DNA of 64,000 bases from Actinomucor elegans (GCA_026027325.1 JAMSLZ010000016.1:496001-560000), one strand, 5' to 3'; shown: positions 24,575-38,022, counted from the stretch's first letter. Numbers and translations: made by a program. The notes: generated by a model from the sequence alone, not told the origin.

Positions 24575-25118
24575 TCATTCAATAACTGCCCGTAGACCTT
24601 GCTCACTGCTGTTTCCTACTCGTAAAGTCATCCGTCCATCATGTGTAACTTGTATTGACAGTATGTCCCGGCTGCACCTTACACAATTAATTAATAAACA
24701 TTGAGCAACACTGAATTCTTTCCTGCAGGAAAAAAAAAAACTACTATAAAAAATCAGACAGCGAGGTGTAATAAGCATATTACGCGCGAAATGGCCGAGC
24801 ACTAAACTAAATGCCGTAACGGGTACGGTGATTGAATGCCATTCAGTAGGAAAATGCTTGCTTTTTACAATAATCTAATAGATCGACAACATCTTTTGAA
24901 ATACTCCATTCTCTTGTTATTAATAACTCCAATTGTTCTCTAGTGTTCCAATATTGCTTAATTGGTAAGTTGCTTGTGAATACACTAGTCTCAAAGTGTA
25001 ACTGCCTTGGCGGGCTGCGTACATCGATCGAATAAACCAAACCGATAAGTGTTCTACAATCATCGAAATAGCAAAATAGCCCGATTTGGCTAATAAGCAA
25101 TTGGTTTCTTATAATCAT
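24575..25118 (-). pseudogene. Possible decayed coding sequence, unrecognised
   Basis: Two minus-strand frames follow each other: 25118-24843 (91 codons) and 24802-24575 (75 codons). The first has a fairly protein-like composition (for example TNLPIKQ-like and REQLELLITREWS segments) and ends at TGA. The second follows in another frame. I recognise no domain and no clear splice sites joining them. They could be a relic or chance. Confidence 0.2.
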
Positions 25119-25934
25119 TAAAGAGAAAGAATAGATTTCTGCGTTCTACCAATCCCGTTACAGTGATCTACAACAATACACTGTGAATTGGTATACATTT
25201 ACTCTGTGTGAACAAATAAAAAGCTATAGAATTCACCAATCACAATTACATGTACATAGCCATTGTCTTACTAAATAACATGGACAGAAATGGTAACCTT
25301 GCAACAGTCATAAACTTAATATGTCCTTTTTCCGCTCAACGTTGCAATCTTGAGCTTTTTAGACGTCACCAAAGCATCTACTATAAGCCAAGAACAACTA
25401 AGAAGTAAAAGAAATAGACTAGTCATTCTTTTTGCATCCATGGACCGATTGCCTTATTGTTTTATATCTCCATGATCGTGTATGCACGCCTTTGAATATC
25501 TATCAATTACCCTAAAAGTGTATCCTTATCAGTAGATGTATTAGTAATTCATCTTTTTGTTAAAGAAACATACTGCGCTTCATTCTAGGGAAGATTGTTA
25601 TTTTTGTATTCATTTCAATCAGCTGCGTAACACTTGACTTGTGATTCAAGTAGGACAAGGTTGCCCATTGTCATCTTTTAGCCAAAAAATAAAATAAAAA
25701 AAAAAGAATCCTTTGCAGTTTTATACATTCATTGTAGTTGTATCAATCGTATTTATTAACAACATCGTGTAATTATACAAAATAATTTTCTCTCACTGGT
25801 GTCTTTTGTAGCACTAGTTTAAGGTTATTCTCTTGGAAGTCTGTACTACATTCAAAAAGAGACAGTGTGGAGTTCAATTATAAATAGCAAGACGATCTAT
25901 TCATTACTTCTTTATCTCTTTACTTTCTTTTATT

Positions 25935-26951
25935 ATGCCCTTTAAAGATATTATCCCCAGCGTAAAGACCGCCAATAAATCCAAACCTACTTCCAATGTT
26001 CGACTGGAAGGATATTTAATGAAACAAAAACACAGTAGATGCAAATCTTGGCTGAAAAGATACTTTGTTCTCTACAGCGATGAAATTCGATACTACAAGA
26101 ATAAGGTATTGCAAATAAAAATAAATAAATCTAATACAGGGTACTCACACGGAAGCTTAAATTAGAATGATTCCAATTGTTTAGCAGTAATTTCACTTAA
26201 TCACTACAGTCTGGTACCTGACGCCCAACCATTAACATCTGTAAATCAAAAACAATGGAGATACAATACTTTTTGTTTAGTATCCGACGATGACTCAAAG
26301 TTTGACTGGCCAGATTATTTATTGCAAGCATCTAGTCCAGAAAAACGACAAGCTTGGGTAGATTGCCTTCAAAATAATGTATGTCAATCCACCAGTGTCT
26401 TGGAAAAATGGCTCGATAGACTGCAATTGCCCCATAATGATCCGTCTTTCTACAATTCTGAAAATACCTCTTCAAATCTTCTCAGTCCTCAATCTTCTGT
26501 CATATCCTCTACTTCCAATATCCTCTTACCGCCCTCTCATCAGCATGGCCTAAGAAATCACAAATCTGTCGAATCATTCAATACCTTCACGTCGCTTTCT
26601 TCAGCCGGAAAAAATAATAAAAGACGTCCATCTGATTTCACTTCCTCTCGAAGTTCAGATTTGTCATCTCGCATTCTGTCTTCCAAGGTCTTCAACTGGG
26701 TACGTCCCAGGTCATCCACATCTTCTATTGCTTCCTCTACCGCTGAATCCTTGTATACAGATATTGCCGATAGTAACAGTAGCGAGCTTTTGGCTACACC
26801 CAAAACAATACCTCAGAAACGCTTAGAGTTTCCAATCATTCATCCTAGTGAATATAACCACGATGATGATCCTACCTTACATGCTAATGATACTACTACT
26901 ACCAATTTCTATTATGCTTCTTCCAATGCTTATCAACAAAAGCAAGCATAA
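25935..26951 (+). CDS. PH-domain protein
   Basis: A pleckstrin-homology domain starts near residue 20 (VRLEGYLMKQKHSRCKSW, then LKRYFVLYSDEIRYYKN) and resumes after an intron. It ends with the usual C-terminal helix (SSPEKRQAWVDCLQNNV). The rest, about 190 residues, is Ser/Thr-rich and disordered. PH domains bind phosphoinositides or proteins at membranes. The intron boundary is uncertain. The only in-frame join I find uses a weak donor at 26141 (GTACTC) and an acceptor ending at 26209, giving about 315 residues; the more canonical donor at 26106 (GTATTG) breaks the frame with that acceptor. The partner lipid and pathway are unknown. Confidence 0.75.
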
Positions 26952-27123
26952 TTTTTTTTTTTTTGCCTCTAATAGCATCAATACCCCATTTCTTGATTCC
27001 CCCCTACTCCATTCATTTTAGTATATATTTATATGATAGACACACGAAAAAAAAAAAAAAACTACTACTACCAACTATGCTGTATAATAAAAAAATACTT
27101 TTTGTTTTAATAATTACAATCTA

Positions 27124-27879
27124 TTACGCTTGAGATGGTTGAACAGGGCTTAATCCCTTTGCATATTTCGAATTAAAAAAGGTATAACTAAGAGTGATAG
27201 TCGAAACATCCTTCATCAAAGGATCCTCCAAGAAATCAGGATCAATAAAGAAAAACACAGGCATATCCACATCTTCTCCAGGTTTCAATTTTTGTTCTTC
27301 AAAGCAAAAACATTGTATTTTGTTGAAATAAGAGCCTGCACGATATGGTGTTACGTTGTAAGTGGCAATACCAATCACATCTTCCTTGGCTTTGCTTTTG
27401 GCCTTGTAAAATGTCAATGCAGTTTCACCAGGCACTACATAGACTTCACGCACCTCGGGTTTGAATGTCCATGGTAATGAATCAGAAGTGTTTGATTCAA
27501 ATGTGACACGGATACGCTTACGATCATCGCGTTCTTGAGGTACAAGGCGCTGAGCATCGAAACGGGTAGCATCAATGACAGGTGTGCCGTTGAAACCTGT
27601 GCTGGAACAGAAGAGACGATACAGCGGCACAGCAGTATAGGTAACACCCAACATGGCTATAATAATGGAGGCTGCATACATGCCTGCAGAGATGTTGCTT
27701 TCACTAAACCCAGGTCGAGCCTTGTTACCCGCTGGAAAATTGGCGAAGCAACGACGTAGACCAGGGGTAGCCAGGCGTCGTGTTAAACAGGGCGCTTCTG
27801 TGAGTAATAGGTGACGAGAAGAAAGGGCTCGCCATTGGCTTTGGGTCTGTAATGACCGAATCAAGGTAGATCGCAACAT
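27124..27879 (-). CDS. COX11: Cytochrome c oxidase assembly protein COX11 (CtaG family)
   Basis: Single exon, 251 residues. The N-terminus is rich in Arg, Ser and Leu with few acids, fitting a mitochondrial presequence. One membrane helix lies near residues 65-85 (ISAGMYAASIIIAMLGVTY). The intermembrane-space copper-binding domain follows, with the signature CFCFEEQ and the conserved downstream segment MPVFFFIDP. COX11 delivers copper to the CuB site of cytochrome oxidase subunit 1, anchored in the inner membrane. Length and motif order are normal for the family. It is convergent with the PH-domain gene (172 bp apart). Confidence 0.96.
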   Translation of the reverse strand: MLRSTLIRSLQTQSQWRALSSRHLLLTEAPCLTRRLATPGLRRCFANFPAGNKARPGFSESNISAGMYAASIIIAMLGVTYTAVPLYRLFCSSTGFNGTPVIDATRFDAQRLVPQERDDRKRIRVTFESNTSDSLPWTFKPEVREVYVVPGETALTFYKAKSKAKEDVIGIATYNVTPYRAGSYFNKIQCFCFEEQKLKPGEDVDMPVFFFIDPDFLEDPLMKDVSTITLSYTFFNSKYAKGLSPVQPSQA

Positions 27880-28789
27880 AATTAAAAGGGAAAATTCGAA
27901 TGAAAAAATTATGTGCCGATTTATTTTTGTTCTGTTCTTTGGGTCGAACCAGGCGTTTGAACGACCGCCATTGTGATGTCACATACCGGTATCTTTGAAG
28001 CCTGTGGATCAGATAAAAAGACCATATGCAATGTCATTGAATGATGATGGATGTGGCAGAGAGGTTATTAGTTATCAAGCAACTTTTTTTTTTTTTGGGT
28101 ATAGGTTATAGTAGATATATGGACATAAAACATTCAAGGAAATATGCCTGACCTACGTCTTCCGAAGGACTCTCAAATTACTATGAGTCAAAATCAGGCA
28201 TCCGAGTCTTGTGTCATCTATATACTTTTTTGACATTACAGTGCTGTTGGTTCCAAATAGCGGATATTTAAATCTCAATCAGCAGCGGTTTAGTAGAAAC
28301 CAAATGGCAGATTTTCGTAGTCTATTGGCGTAGGCAATTTTATTGGGCCTTATTGATAAACTCCGTTTCTAAAACACTGACAAAATATTACCTAAATAAC
28401 TGCTGAACATATAATCTAAGGTACCATCAGGTACATAATTGTATATCTCTACTATTTGTGTATTGAGATCCTTAAAAAGTTAAAATGCAAATGAACCGCC
28501 GTTTGGATTTTTTTGGAACAAAAATTGAAACTTTATCCGCTATTTGGATTTTTTTTAAAACGATCATTTGGAACCGTCAGCGATGTTTCTTTTTATTTGA
28601 AAGCCCATACTAGGTACAGGCGGCTTTGGGTATAGCTGCCACATATGACATACTCTTCTATACGAAATGGTTTATTTCATCAACTTGACCGGTTACAGTT
28701 GTTTGGATGAACCGAATGAACACAGGTACGTTATTTATATCATAACATGGTTCAACCTATTTAGTAAAATGAAGCTTTAGTTTGTATAG

Positions 28790-28910
28790 TTACCAAAACC
28801 CATTCTTTATATATGTAAAGTTTCAATAGACCTAGTAATCCATTCCGAGCGATGATTAGTCATCGGCTGCGATGCTAAGCCGAAATCTATTGATTTCTAA
28901 ATCTAATAGT
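28790..28910 (+). repeat. Dispersed ~175-bp repeat, diverged copy
   Basis: CTAGTAATCCATTCCGAGC and a following GCCGAAATCTATTGATTTC block match the family in order and spacing, with many changes. Confidence 0.5.
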
Positions 28911-29224
28911 CAGTAGGAAATATCCACAGTTTGCTATTAATTCAACGCACTAAAGATCAGAAAATTTCTTTAATGAACTATGCTTGTTCTGAGCATAAAA
29001 ACGCCGTTCATCCTATGTCAATTTAAATCAAAATTAGTCCAAGTGATTTTGTTCATCTATATGCCTAATTAGCATGAAATACATGAATTTTACAATAAAT
29101 CTTTAAAAATAGAATATACACAGAGTAATATAGTTAATTAATAATTAGTAGTAAATCATGTACATGCATAGACAGTGTCCATTTGTCTACAGACTTCTCA
29201 AGCGATTTCCATCGAATATCACAA

Positions 29225-29425
29225 TTAATGCTTCAAATTCAGAATAAGCTAAAACCTCTATTTAGTAGTAGAGCAGCACTATAATTACGTTCTTTAATGA
29301 TTCATGGTAAGCCTGGTATATGTAGTATATAGAGTAATATTCTCTATTGATCATTTATAGATCTCTGGCCTGATTTCGGCCAAATGTCGCATCTAATCAG
29401 TGTCCTATTTGTCCAAAACACGTGT
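29225..29425 (-). repeat. Dispersed ~175-bp repeat, reverse orientation
   Basis: The clear core at 29345-29412 reads ATTGATCATTTATAGATCTC, GATTTCGGCCAAATGTCGC and ATCTAATCAGTGTCC. A weaker upstream part (TTCAGAATAAGC, then TTTAGTAGTAGAGC) suggests a second, truncated unit. Confidence 0.65.
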
Positions 29426-29861
29426 TCTACATCGATTAGAAGCTTTATGGAATAGCAGAACAAGAAATATATGTTGTTTATGAATGCTGGTTTGTAAATC
29501 CTATGCGGCGTTATATAGACAATTATGCTCATCCATCTGCAGGTCTTCTAGTTATTGATCAAATATTAGATCCGGTCTGGAGTTTACGCTATTGAAACAG
29601 TTTGGTATTCCATTGTTTATTAGGTATTTGAAAGGATCGTGTCATCCTTTGTATAAACAAAGATAAAAATAATGGCTCATGGATGTTTTCAAAAAGATAT
29701 GAACAACAGAGCTAATAGTGCTATCTGTCATTGTAGCTTTCTAATATGAGATCTGATTTTTTTTCTTTAGCAAATTGCGTCAAAAATCCCTTTTTCTTCA
29801 TAACAAAAAAGTACTTGGAAAAGGTATACCTGAAGCAAAAGCTGGACTGATGATAGTTTAT

Positions 29862-31808
29862 TTATATTTTCTCGCAAATGTTTGATGGCAACCATCCGTA
29901 AACTGGATTACTATTATCGATATTTTCCTGTTTATTGGCTAAACTGCCATACCACCATTCAACTGTAGTTGCTGCACTCTCAGTAGTTGTTGTTGAATCA
30001 GATGACGAACTTCCATTTCCTGTACTAATGTCACTGGTTAAAGAAGGTAGCCAAATCTGAATCAGATCGCCTTCATGTACTTGCAATTTCTCTGGAGACT
30101 CATAGTCTACTAAAGCTACACATTTGAAAGCTGGCTGTGATTCACTGAATAAACTGTCGTACTTTTTTTTGTTACTTTCAATGGAATGTTTTCTTCCTAG
30201 TGATAATAGAGAGGATGTGCCGAGCTGAAGAGATAGTTGATCTATAATAGAGTGTTTTAATATCTATATAAAAAAAAAAAGCGAAAGAACCCATCGAGTT
30301 TTTTTTTAATGTATTACCATCATCCAAGAAGCTACCAACAGATGGTATCTTTTCGAGAACAAAAGTAAAATCCTTTTCTTCCATCTTTTCTTGTTTTCCT
30401 TTTGTTATAATACTGTTAATAAGCGGTTCAATTCTCTTCATACTGTTCTCGTAGTCAACATGAATCGAGTCCCATTCATGTCCTTTCCCAAATGGCAGTT
30501 CAATAGTCAATGATTTCCATTCTAGCTTACGTTGATGCCAGTACTGTGCCTGTACACGCGCGAATTCATCCACAATAATTTCAAAATAAGTGCCAGCAAG
30601 GGTTAAAAAAGTTGGTAGCTCCTCCAGCAAATGCGCGTTTAACGAGGTATAGGCTTCTGCTGACATTTGTAGTTGTTTATCAGGTATTTCACCTTTAGAA
30701 GTTAAATGGCGTGCTCTATCGTAATCTATCAGCTTTCGATTACGTTTCTGAATAACTTGTGCTGGTTGTTTGAATAGTTTTAGATATGATTCAATCCGCT
30801 TAAACACAGCATCCTGCACTAAAACTTCCTATTAAAATCAGTGGATCAGACATGTCAAAAAAAAAAAAAAACTTGTCCCGAGAACTTACTATTGGATAAG
30901 CCAATAACTGAGAAACTAACATCTTAAAAGCGCGTATACTACGTAAGCCTATGCCATCAGAATCACCATACACCAGTTCAAGACTATCGATAAGATTAGA
31001 TAAACTTTGATCACTCTCTTTAATTTGAACAAGCCAGTGCTGTACGCCTCTTTCAAATTGTCGAACCATTTCTTGTTTCGTTACAAATTGCTGATACAAG
31101 CCATCAAACTGAGCATCGTACGTAGCAGATGATTGTTTCTTTCTATGTACTCTTCTTGTAAACTTTTTATTAATACCTTGCACCATCTATAATGAAACTC
31201 GTGAGTCAATTTTTTTTTTGTCACTCGAATGATGGGATTATTTACATTTCGATCTACTTTCTTTTTATCGTTGATCATCTGTTCTACCATGTCTTTTCTT
31301 CGTTTGATTTCATTGATATGATCTGCTACTTGTTGTATTTCTATAGTTACTGCCACAAGCTGCTCATAATCTGCATGGCTGTCTGGAGTTAGCGCAACGA
31401 TTTCCTATGATAATTCATAACAAAAAAAAAAAGGTTAGGATCAAAAGACGTATATCCTTTGTATATACTATCCTTTCCCAATACCTTACCTTGAGTAATA
31501 ATGGATATTTAAGCACCCTTTGTACTGGCTTGATTAACAAACTCGATAGATCCCAACACGTTGTTCTTCCTTGCATTTGTTCTTTACAAGTCTACTTTGA
31601 TATAAAAATAAAAATAAAACGGGGTCAGTTTGAGATATTATTCAACTACTATGTGTTGTAGTTCATTTGCATGTACCAACAGAAAAGATTGAACGAGAGG
31701 TCGAGAGCTCACTTCTTGCAGTTTAAACACTGCATCTTCATGTTTTTTACAGTATTCTGCATAAATTTGCTCCATAGGATGCATCTAGAATAGTGTTTTA
31801 GTTTTACA

Positions 31809-31842
<34 letters not shown>

Positions 31843-33054
31843 ATGGCACTGAATGCATCACCCACTGTGATTGGTTTGTCTTCTGAACATCCCTCATTGA
31901 GTATTCGCACAAAATCCTTTTCAAAAGCAATAATATCCAACAAATTGATAAAAATCTGCTTCATCTCTAGCTTGGAAAAGAGATTGGACGCAACGGCCGT
32001 ATCGTAATAAATCTCCTGAACTAATTCCATATCTGCCTGGTAACTTTTCTCGGTGGCAATCAGTTCCTGAACGACTCGAGCCCGCTTGGTTGCATCATGC
32101 GAGGTCAGTGATCGTTTTATAGGACTGTCTTGTTGTGCTTGAAAGGATATGTTGGAACTCGTAGGTAAAGGAGGAGGAGGAGGTGGAGGAAGAGGCTGGT
32201 TCGTGAACCATTGCGTAAAATGCCAATTGCTACGCGACGCTGACATAGTGGACGAATTACACGAAGAAGCTATGCTGTGGACACTGGTGATTGTGGTGGA
32301 ACGTTTCATCAAGGAAGGCGAAGAGGTTGAAGTAGGCACAGATTTACGGCTCTGATGATTGGCCAAATGATGCATTGAGTTGACTGTAGGCAAAGTGGAG
32401 ATCGGAGGCGTCGCTAGAATAGGATGGTGGTGGTGATGTAGATCCAGGTTAGGTACAGAGCGTCTCATGGATAAGGTTGGAATGATTTGGCTGATGGGTT
32501 CCCCTTTCTTTTCGGATTGGGCTAAACGTTTGCTTAGTTCTGTGACAAAGGATCCAGTGCGTGGGACGGCACGAATGGCCAATGCAGCAGCTTTAGAACG
32601 TGCAGAAGCAAGCATGGATGTTTCTTCTTCTAGAGACAACAGTTCTTCTTCCTCATCTTGTTCTTCTTCATCATCATAGTCATAAAACTCGATTGTTGTA
32701 GTAAATCCACTGTTATGGGAGGTAAAAGAAGGGGCTGTCTTAGAGCTTGATAGGTCATGAAGTGGACTATTATTGCTGGTGATTTGTCTTAATGTAAAAT
32801 GGTCGGTTATATCGCTCATGCTCTTTGCGGCCATAATCGACCGTTTTGGCATGGTGCTACTAGGACAATGGTTCTTTAGCGTTGATATCAATTCTGATGT
32901 GTTCTGTGATAGAATGTTAACTTTGAATCAAAAGATATATATTCCTATTATCAGTTACCGTAGACACAATGGGGGATTGAGATATCTTTCTATTATGACT
33001 TTGGTCAGGTTGAAGTTTTGCGCGCAAAGTATGAAAAGATAGTGTTGGTTCCAT
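29862..33054 (-). CDS. Rho guanine-nucleotide exchange factor with DH, BAR and SH3 domains (DNMBP/Tuba-like)
   Basis: Eight exons (33054-32959, 32903-31842, 31784-31713, 31591-31490, 31404-31225, 31186-30890, 30828-30318, 30241-29862) total 2700 nt, 899 residues. The first ~270 residues are Ser/Thr/Pro-rich and disordered. A DH (RhoGEF) domain follows (RVVQELIATEKSYQADMELV near its start; LLIKPVQRVLKYPLLLKE as the conserved CR3 helix). Next is a long helical region matching a BAR domain (YLKLFKQPAQVIQKRNRKLI, LLEELPTFLTLAGTYFEII). A C-terminal SH3 domain ends the protein (CVALVDYES, VEWWYGSL, YGWLPSNICEKI). The DH-BAR-SH3 order is that of Tuba/DNMBP, a Cdc42 activator at membranes. Which GTPase is used here is inferred only. 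Intron 2 holds a ~29-base A run just after its donor. Confidence 0.88.
31811..31839. repeat. Homopolymer run of 29 T within an intron
   Basis: T29 on the plus strand, which is A29 on the transcript strand, immediately after the donor of intron 2 in the GEF gene. Its length may be unreliable in sequencing. Confidence 0.9.
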
Positions 33055-33656
33055 GATTTATTAATACAAGTACAGGTTTTAGAGTAATATTAAACAAACG
33101 AATGATAACAATCAAAAGGTTATAAATGCATCTAGACAGTTATTTCAAAAGAAAGAAAATGAGAGAATAGGAGAGAAAGAAGAGCTTTATATAGAAGAGG
33201 AGGTCTGTTTCTTATTAAGACAAAGACAGATTGACCCGTCTGCTCTGACATGTAAATGTGGCTTACATATTAGTAGATGACATTTACAGGTTATTGGTGT
33301 AGTACATGTAAAACAAGATTCTATCCAGTTGTATTAATAGCCTTCTTTAAGCTATACTGCACATATATTCTATTTAAAATGGACACACCAAGCAGGAAAG
33401 TCATATCATGTACATGGATACTTTATTTGTCAGTCTGTTTAAGAATAAGCCTTTGAAAAAGAACACGTTGTTTTCATCTAGTTGGATACTGAAGATATTT
33501 GGCCTCATTAAGTAACATACATCCGGTAGTTCTAAGCAGGAGAGAAAAGCATAGGGGCCATCGGTGAAAGAACAACGGAAACAAAGGAGGGGGGGGGGGA
33601 GGAGGAGGGGGAGGAGGATGTATTATAAGCAATGGTACACGTATTTGTAAAGTACC
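33055..33656. other. Intergenic region with a G-rich tract
   Basis: Spacer between the MYST gene end and the GEF start. Its main feature is the purine G-tract at 33586-33618. Confidence 0.6.
33586..33618 (+). repeat. G-rich tract, possible quadruplex
   Basis: About ten consecutive G, then GGAGGAGGGGGAGGAGG. There are enough G runs for a quadruplex on the plus strand. It lies 40 bp beyond the MYST stop codon and about 530 bp upstream of the GEF start. Confidence 0.7.
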
Positions 33657-35442
<1,786 letters not shown>

Positions 35443-35689
35443 AGACTTTCGTTTTCCTTTCTTGTAGCCAAATTAGAGGTAATTGTAACAGATTGTAATA
35501 GAAAGAAGGGAGTTAAATATACGAAATATAAAGAAACGCAACAATAGTCTATATAAAGTATATGAGCAGTGACCTTCTTTTTTTCCGTATTATTGCAAGT
35601 GCTTATACTATTGTTTTAAAGCACCGAATTGGAAGAAGCCAAGACAGACGGGCCTGGACTACATACTACTGTTTTCCCACCTAATTTTC
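35443..35689. promoter_or_regulatory. Promoter side of the MYST gene
   Basis: Noncoding 250 bp upstream of the MYST start. It contains ACGGGCCT at about 35648-35655, the same 8-mer found upstream of TRAP1. Function inferred only from position. Confidence 0.3.
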
Positions 35690-36700
35690 CAAAAGTGAAC
35701 GTGTTTTTTTAAAGTTTTTGTTCTTTAGTAATACAACGCTGAAAGAACGATACAGAATGTCTGATCCAAACATAACAGTCATGAAGAATGACTTTGGTAA
35801 CAGATTCCCTGATACGGGGTGCGAGTAAGTCTCCTGAATCTCATGGTTGTCTTTTAATGTCGGCTTTAACCTTTGGATAAAATTCCTCAATTGGATCCAG
35901 AAAGGGAGAATAAGGTAGTCAATAAACGCATTTGTAACTTCTGCTTTCAGTGAGATTTCTAATAGTAGCAGGTTTGTGTATGGGTGCATTATCCGTGACA
36001 AGCTGGTAACCCTGAAGCCCAGTTCTGTCCAAGCAATCTATCCTGTCTTAGATAGCTCAAAAAATGCTTTGACCTTGTTTCTATCCTACAGTTAATATCT
36101 ACTTCTTTACCATCTGCCCACTGTCGAAATTGGCTTTCTTAACGCAATTGCTATAACTCCTTCCTTAGATGTAGCATCTAACGTTGTTATGGATGTATTA
36201 GGAGCAAAAGAAACAATGGCTTTAGCTGGTGTGCCTTTCTTTTTCTTTTTTTTATGGATTGTTAAGCGCAATACTAATGTTTAACCCAGCCTCCTCAATG
36301 AAGACTAAATTTTCTGAAAATCCATGACTTTGACTTGTCCATTTTTCTTTGTTTCATAACCTCACTATGATTTCTTCTAGCCGATGGCTTTTCCAACTTT
36401 TTCATTGATGCAATATAAACAATATTCATGAATCGATAAAGTGCTGATTCATAAATTCTTTGCATAAATACAAATGTTTACACAAAAGCATTGAGATTCT
36501 CCTGTAGATCAGTTTGGTAACTTGGAATTCACTCGAATTTTTTCTATGGTATCATAGTGCTTCTTGATGAAAACCAAACGCCAAACGTAACTCAAGAACT
36601 AGCAGAAACTATGGCTTCCATATTCAAAGAGCCTATAGAGATACAGTTCTTTGCAATGAAGGCATGGTAGGAACTACGAGACATTAGAATATTCTGATAT
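35690..36700 (-). pseudogene. Relic of a Tc1/mariner (IS630-like) DDE transposase
   Basis: On the minus strand, pieces in several frames align in the order of an IS630/Tc1-type DDE transposase. They are a Lys/Arg-rich linker (KKLEKPSARRNHSEV near 36380), the first catalytic segment (ENLVFIEEAGLN near 36300, with Glu where Asp is usual), GTPAKAIVSFAPNTSITTLD (near 36190-36240), the second catalytic segment (VTDNAPIHK near 35985) and SPFLDPIEEFYPKVKADIKR (near 35850-35910). Stop codons and frameshifts interrupt it. Inverted terminal repeats were not identified. Confidence 0.75.
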
Positions 36701-37268
36701 CAAAGCGCTTTTGTTTTCTAGAATAGCATTTTTTTCTTTGCAAACCCTATACTGTTCGAGAGAGCATCGGATTTAGTAGCCTGTAAGTTTATGCTGTCAA
36801 CTCTCAGGTACAGTCTGAGGCCCAAAAGTACTCTATAAATATTAGCGTTTTTTTCAACTCTAATGATCTCAACTGATTTTGGCCAAATGTTGCATCAAAT
36901 TAATAATAGTAGCCCATCCTCAAAAGGGATAACAGTATTTGATAATAAAGCTTTCATTGTATTGAATACTTTGCTCACAACTGCAGCTTTCATTTTAGTC
37001 CGAGATTGTTTTCCATTTGCTCAGTAAAACAATATTAAACACGAGTAAGGGCAAAATTGCGAATGTCAATCAAACTGTCAGGCTAATCTAATAGACTCAA
37101 CAATGCAGTATCCCCCTCTATTAATTCAAATCGATAAAAGACTAGTAGGTTAATTTAAAGAAACTATGTACAGAGTAAATGCAATTATATTTATTGGAGT
37201 TGATTCAACATCAATAAAAAAAAAACAAAAGGGTAAAAGAAAAATGGTAAGCCATCGAAGCGATCCAC
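36700..37268. other. Intergenic region beside the transposase relic
   Basis: AT-rich, with one reverse repeat copy near 36850-36970 and the 3' flank of the uS11 gene. No gene seen. Confidence 0.5.
36850..36970 (-). repeat. Dispersed ~175-bp repeat, reverse, diverged
   Basis: TAATGATCTCAACTGATTTT, GGCCAAATGTTGCATCAAAT and TAGTAGCCCATCCTC match the reverse family consensus in order. Confidence 0.6.
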
Positions 37269-37929
37269 TTAGAGACGACGACCACGACGACCACCCTTTC
37301 TACGGGTAGAATCAGTGGGGATGGGAGTAACATCCTCAATACGACCGATTCTCATACCAGCACGGGCAAGAGCACGAAGAGCAGCTTGGCCACCAGGACC
37401 AGGAGTCTTGGTACCAGTACCACCAGTAGCTCTGAGCTTGATGTGAAGAGCGTTGATACCGAGTTCCTTACACTTGGCAGCGACTTGTTGAGCAGCCAAC
37501 ATAGCAGCATAAGGGGAAGACTCATCACGATCAGCCTTAACTTGCATACCACCTAAAAATTACATAAAAAGGTACACAGGAGGGGGATGTGTATACAAGT
37601 CAGAAAACCATTTTTCATGAACAGATATAGACATGCCGCTCAACTCGTATTACGTACGAGTGGCGTCCTTTGCAAAATCATAAAAAAAAAGATGAAAACT
37701 TACCAGTGACACGAGAGATAGTTTCACGGCCAGAGAGATCAGTAACGTGGACGAAAGTATCGTTGAAAGAAGCAAAGATGTGAGCAACACCGAAAACGAG
37801 TTCACCTTCACGAACTTGAGGACCGAGAGTGACCTTTTCAACGACCTTGGGGGCAGCCTTCTTGTTGGACTATTTGAATCATATGTTAGTTGGTGGATGG
37901 ATGGATGAATATTGTATCGACTATACCAT
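37269..37929 (-). CDS. RPS14: 40S ribosomal protein S14 (uS11)
   Basis: Three exons: an ATG-only exon (37929-37927), then 37869-37704 and 37552-37269. Together they give 150 residues, the normal length for this protein. Conserved segments include [39 protein letters not shown] and the basic C-terminus [11 protein letters not shown]. It sits on the small-subunit platform and contacts 18S rRNA near the mRNA exit channel. The second exon begins [10 protein letters not shown] with no Met, and an ATG directly followed by GTATAG upstream supplies the start, which explains the exact length. A 17-bp palindrome lies about 95-110 bp upstream. Confidence 0.95.
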
Positions 37930-38022
37930 ATTGATTATGGATGTAAAGAGAAAGAGTATACTCGTTTTCAAAGTTTTACAATTATTTTATTGCTGTGAAT
38001 CAAAGGTTGGCTCGGCAAAAAT

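Larger units (their letters stand above)
21801..25934. other. Long intergenic region (4.1 kb)
   Basis: No gene I can support. It holds a two-copy repeat array near 22980-23240, a short GT run near 22440-22453, and two short minus-strand frames at 24575-25118 that are listed separately as doubtful. The final ~200 bp is the presumed promoter of the PH-domain gene. Confidence 0.5.
27880..29861. other. Intergenic region (2 kb) with repeat copies
   Basis: COX11 promoter side, then AT-rich DNA up to the end of the GEF gene. It carries repeat copies near 28790-28910 (forward) and 29225-29425 (reverse). No gene seen. Confidence 0.5.

Noticed and set aside
24320..24595. Plus-strand 91-codon frame
   Set aside because: No domain, AT-driven composition, no splice partners and no clear promoter.
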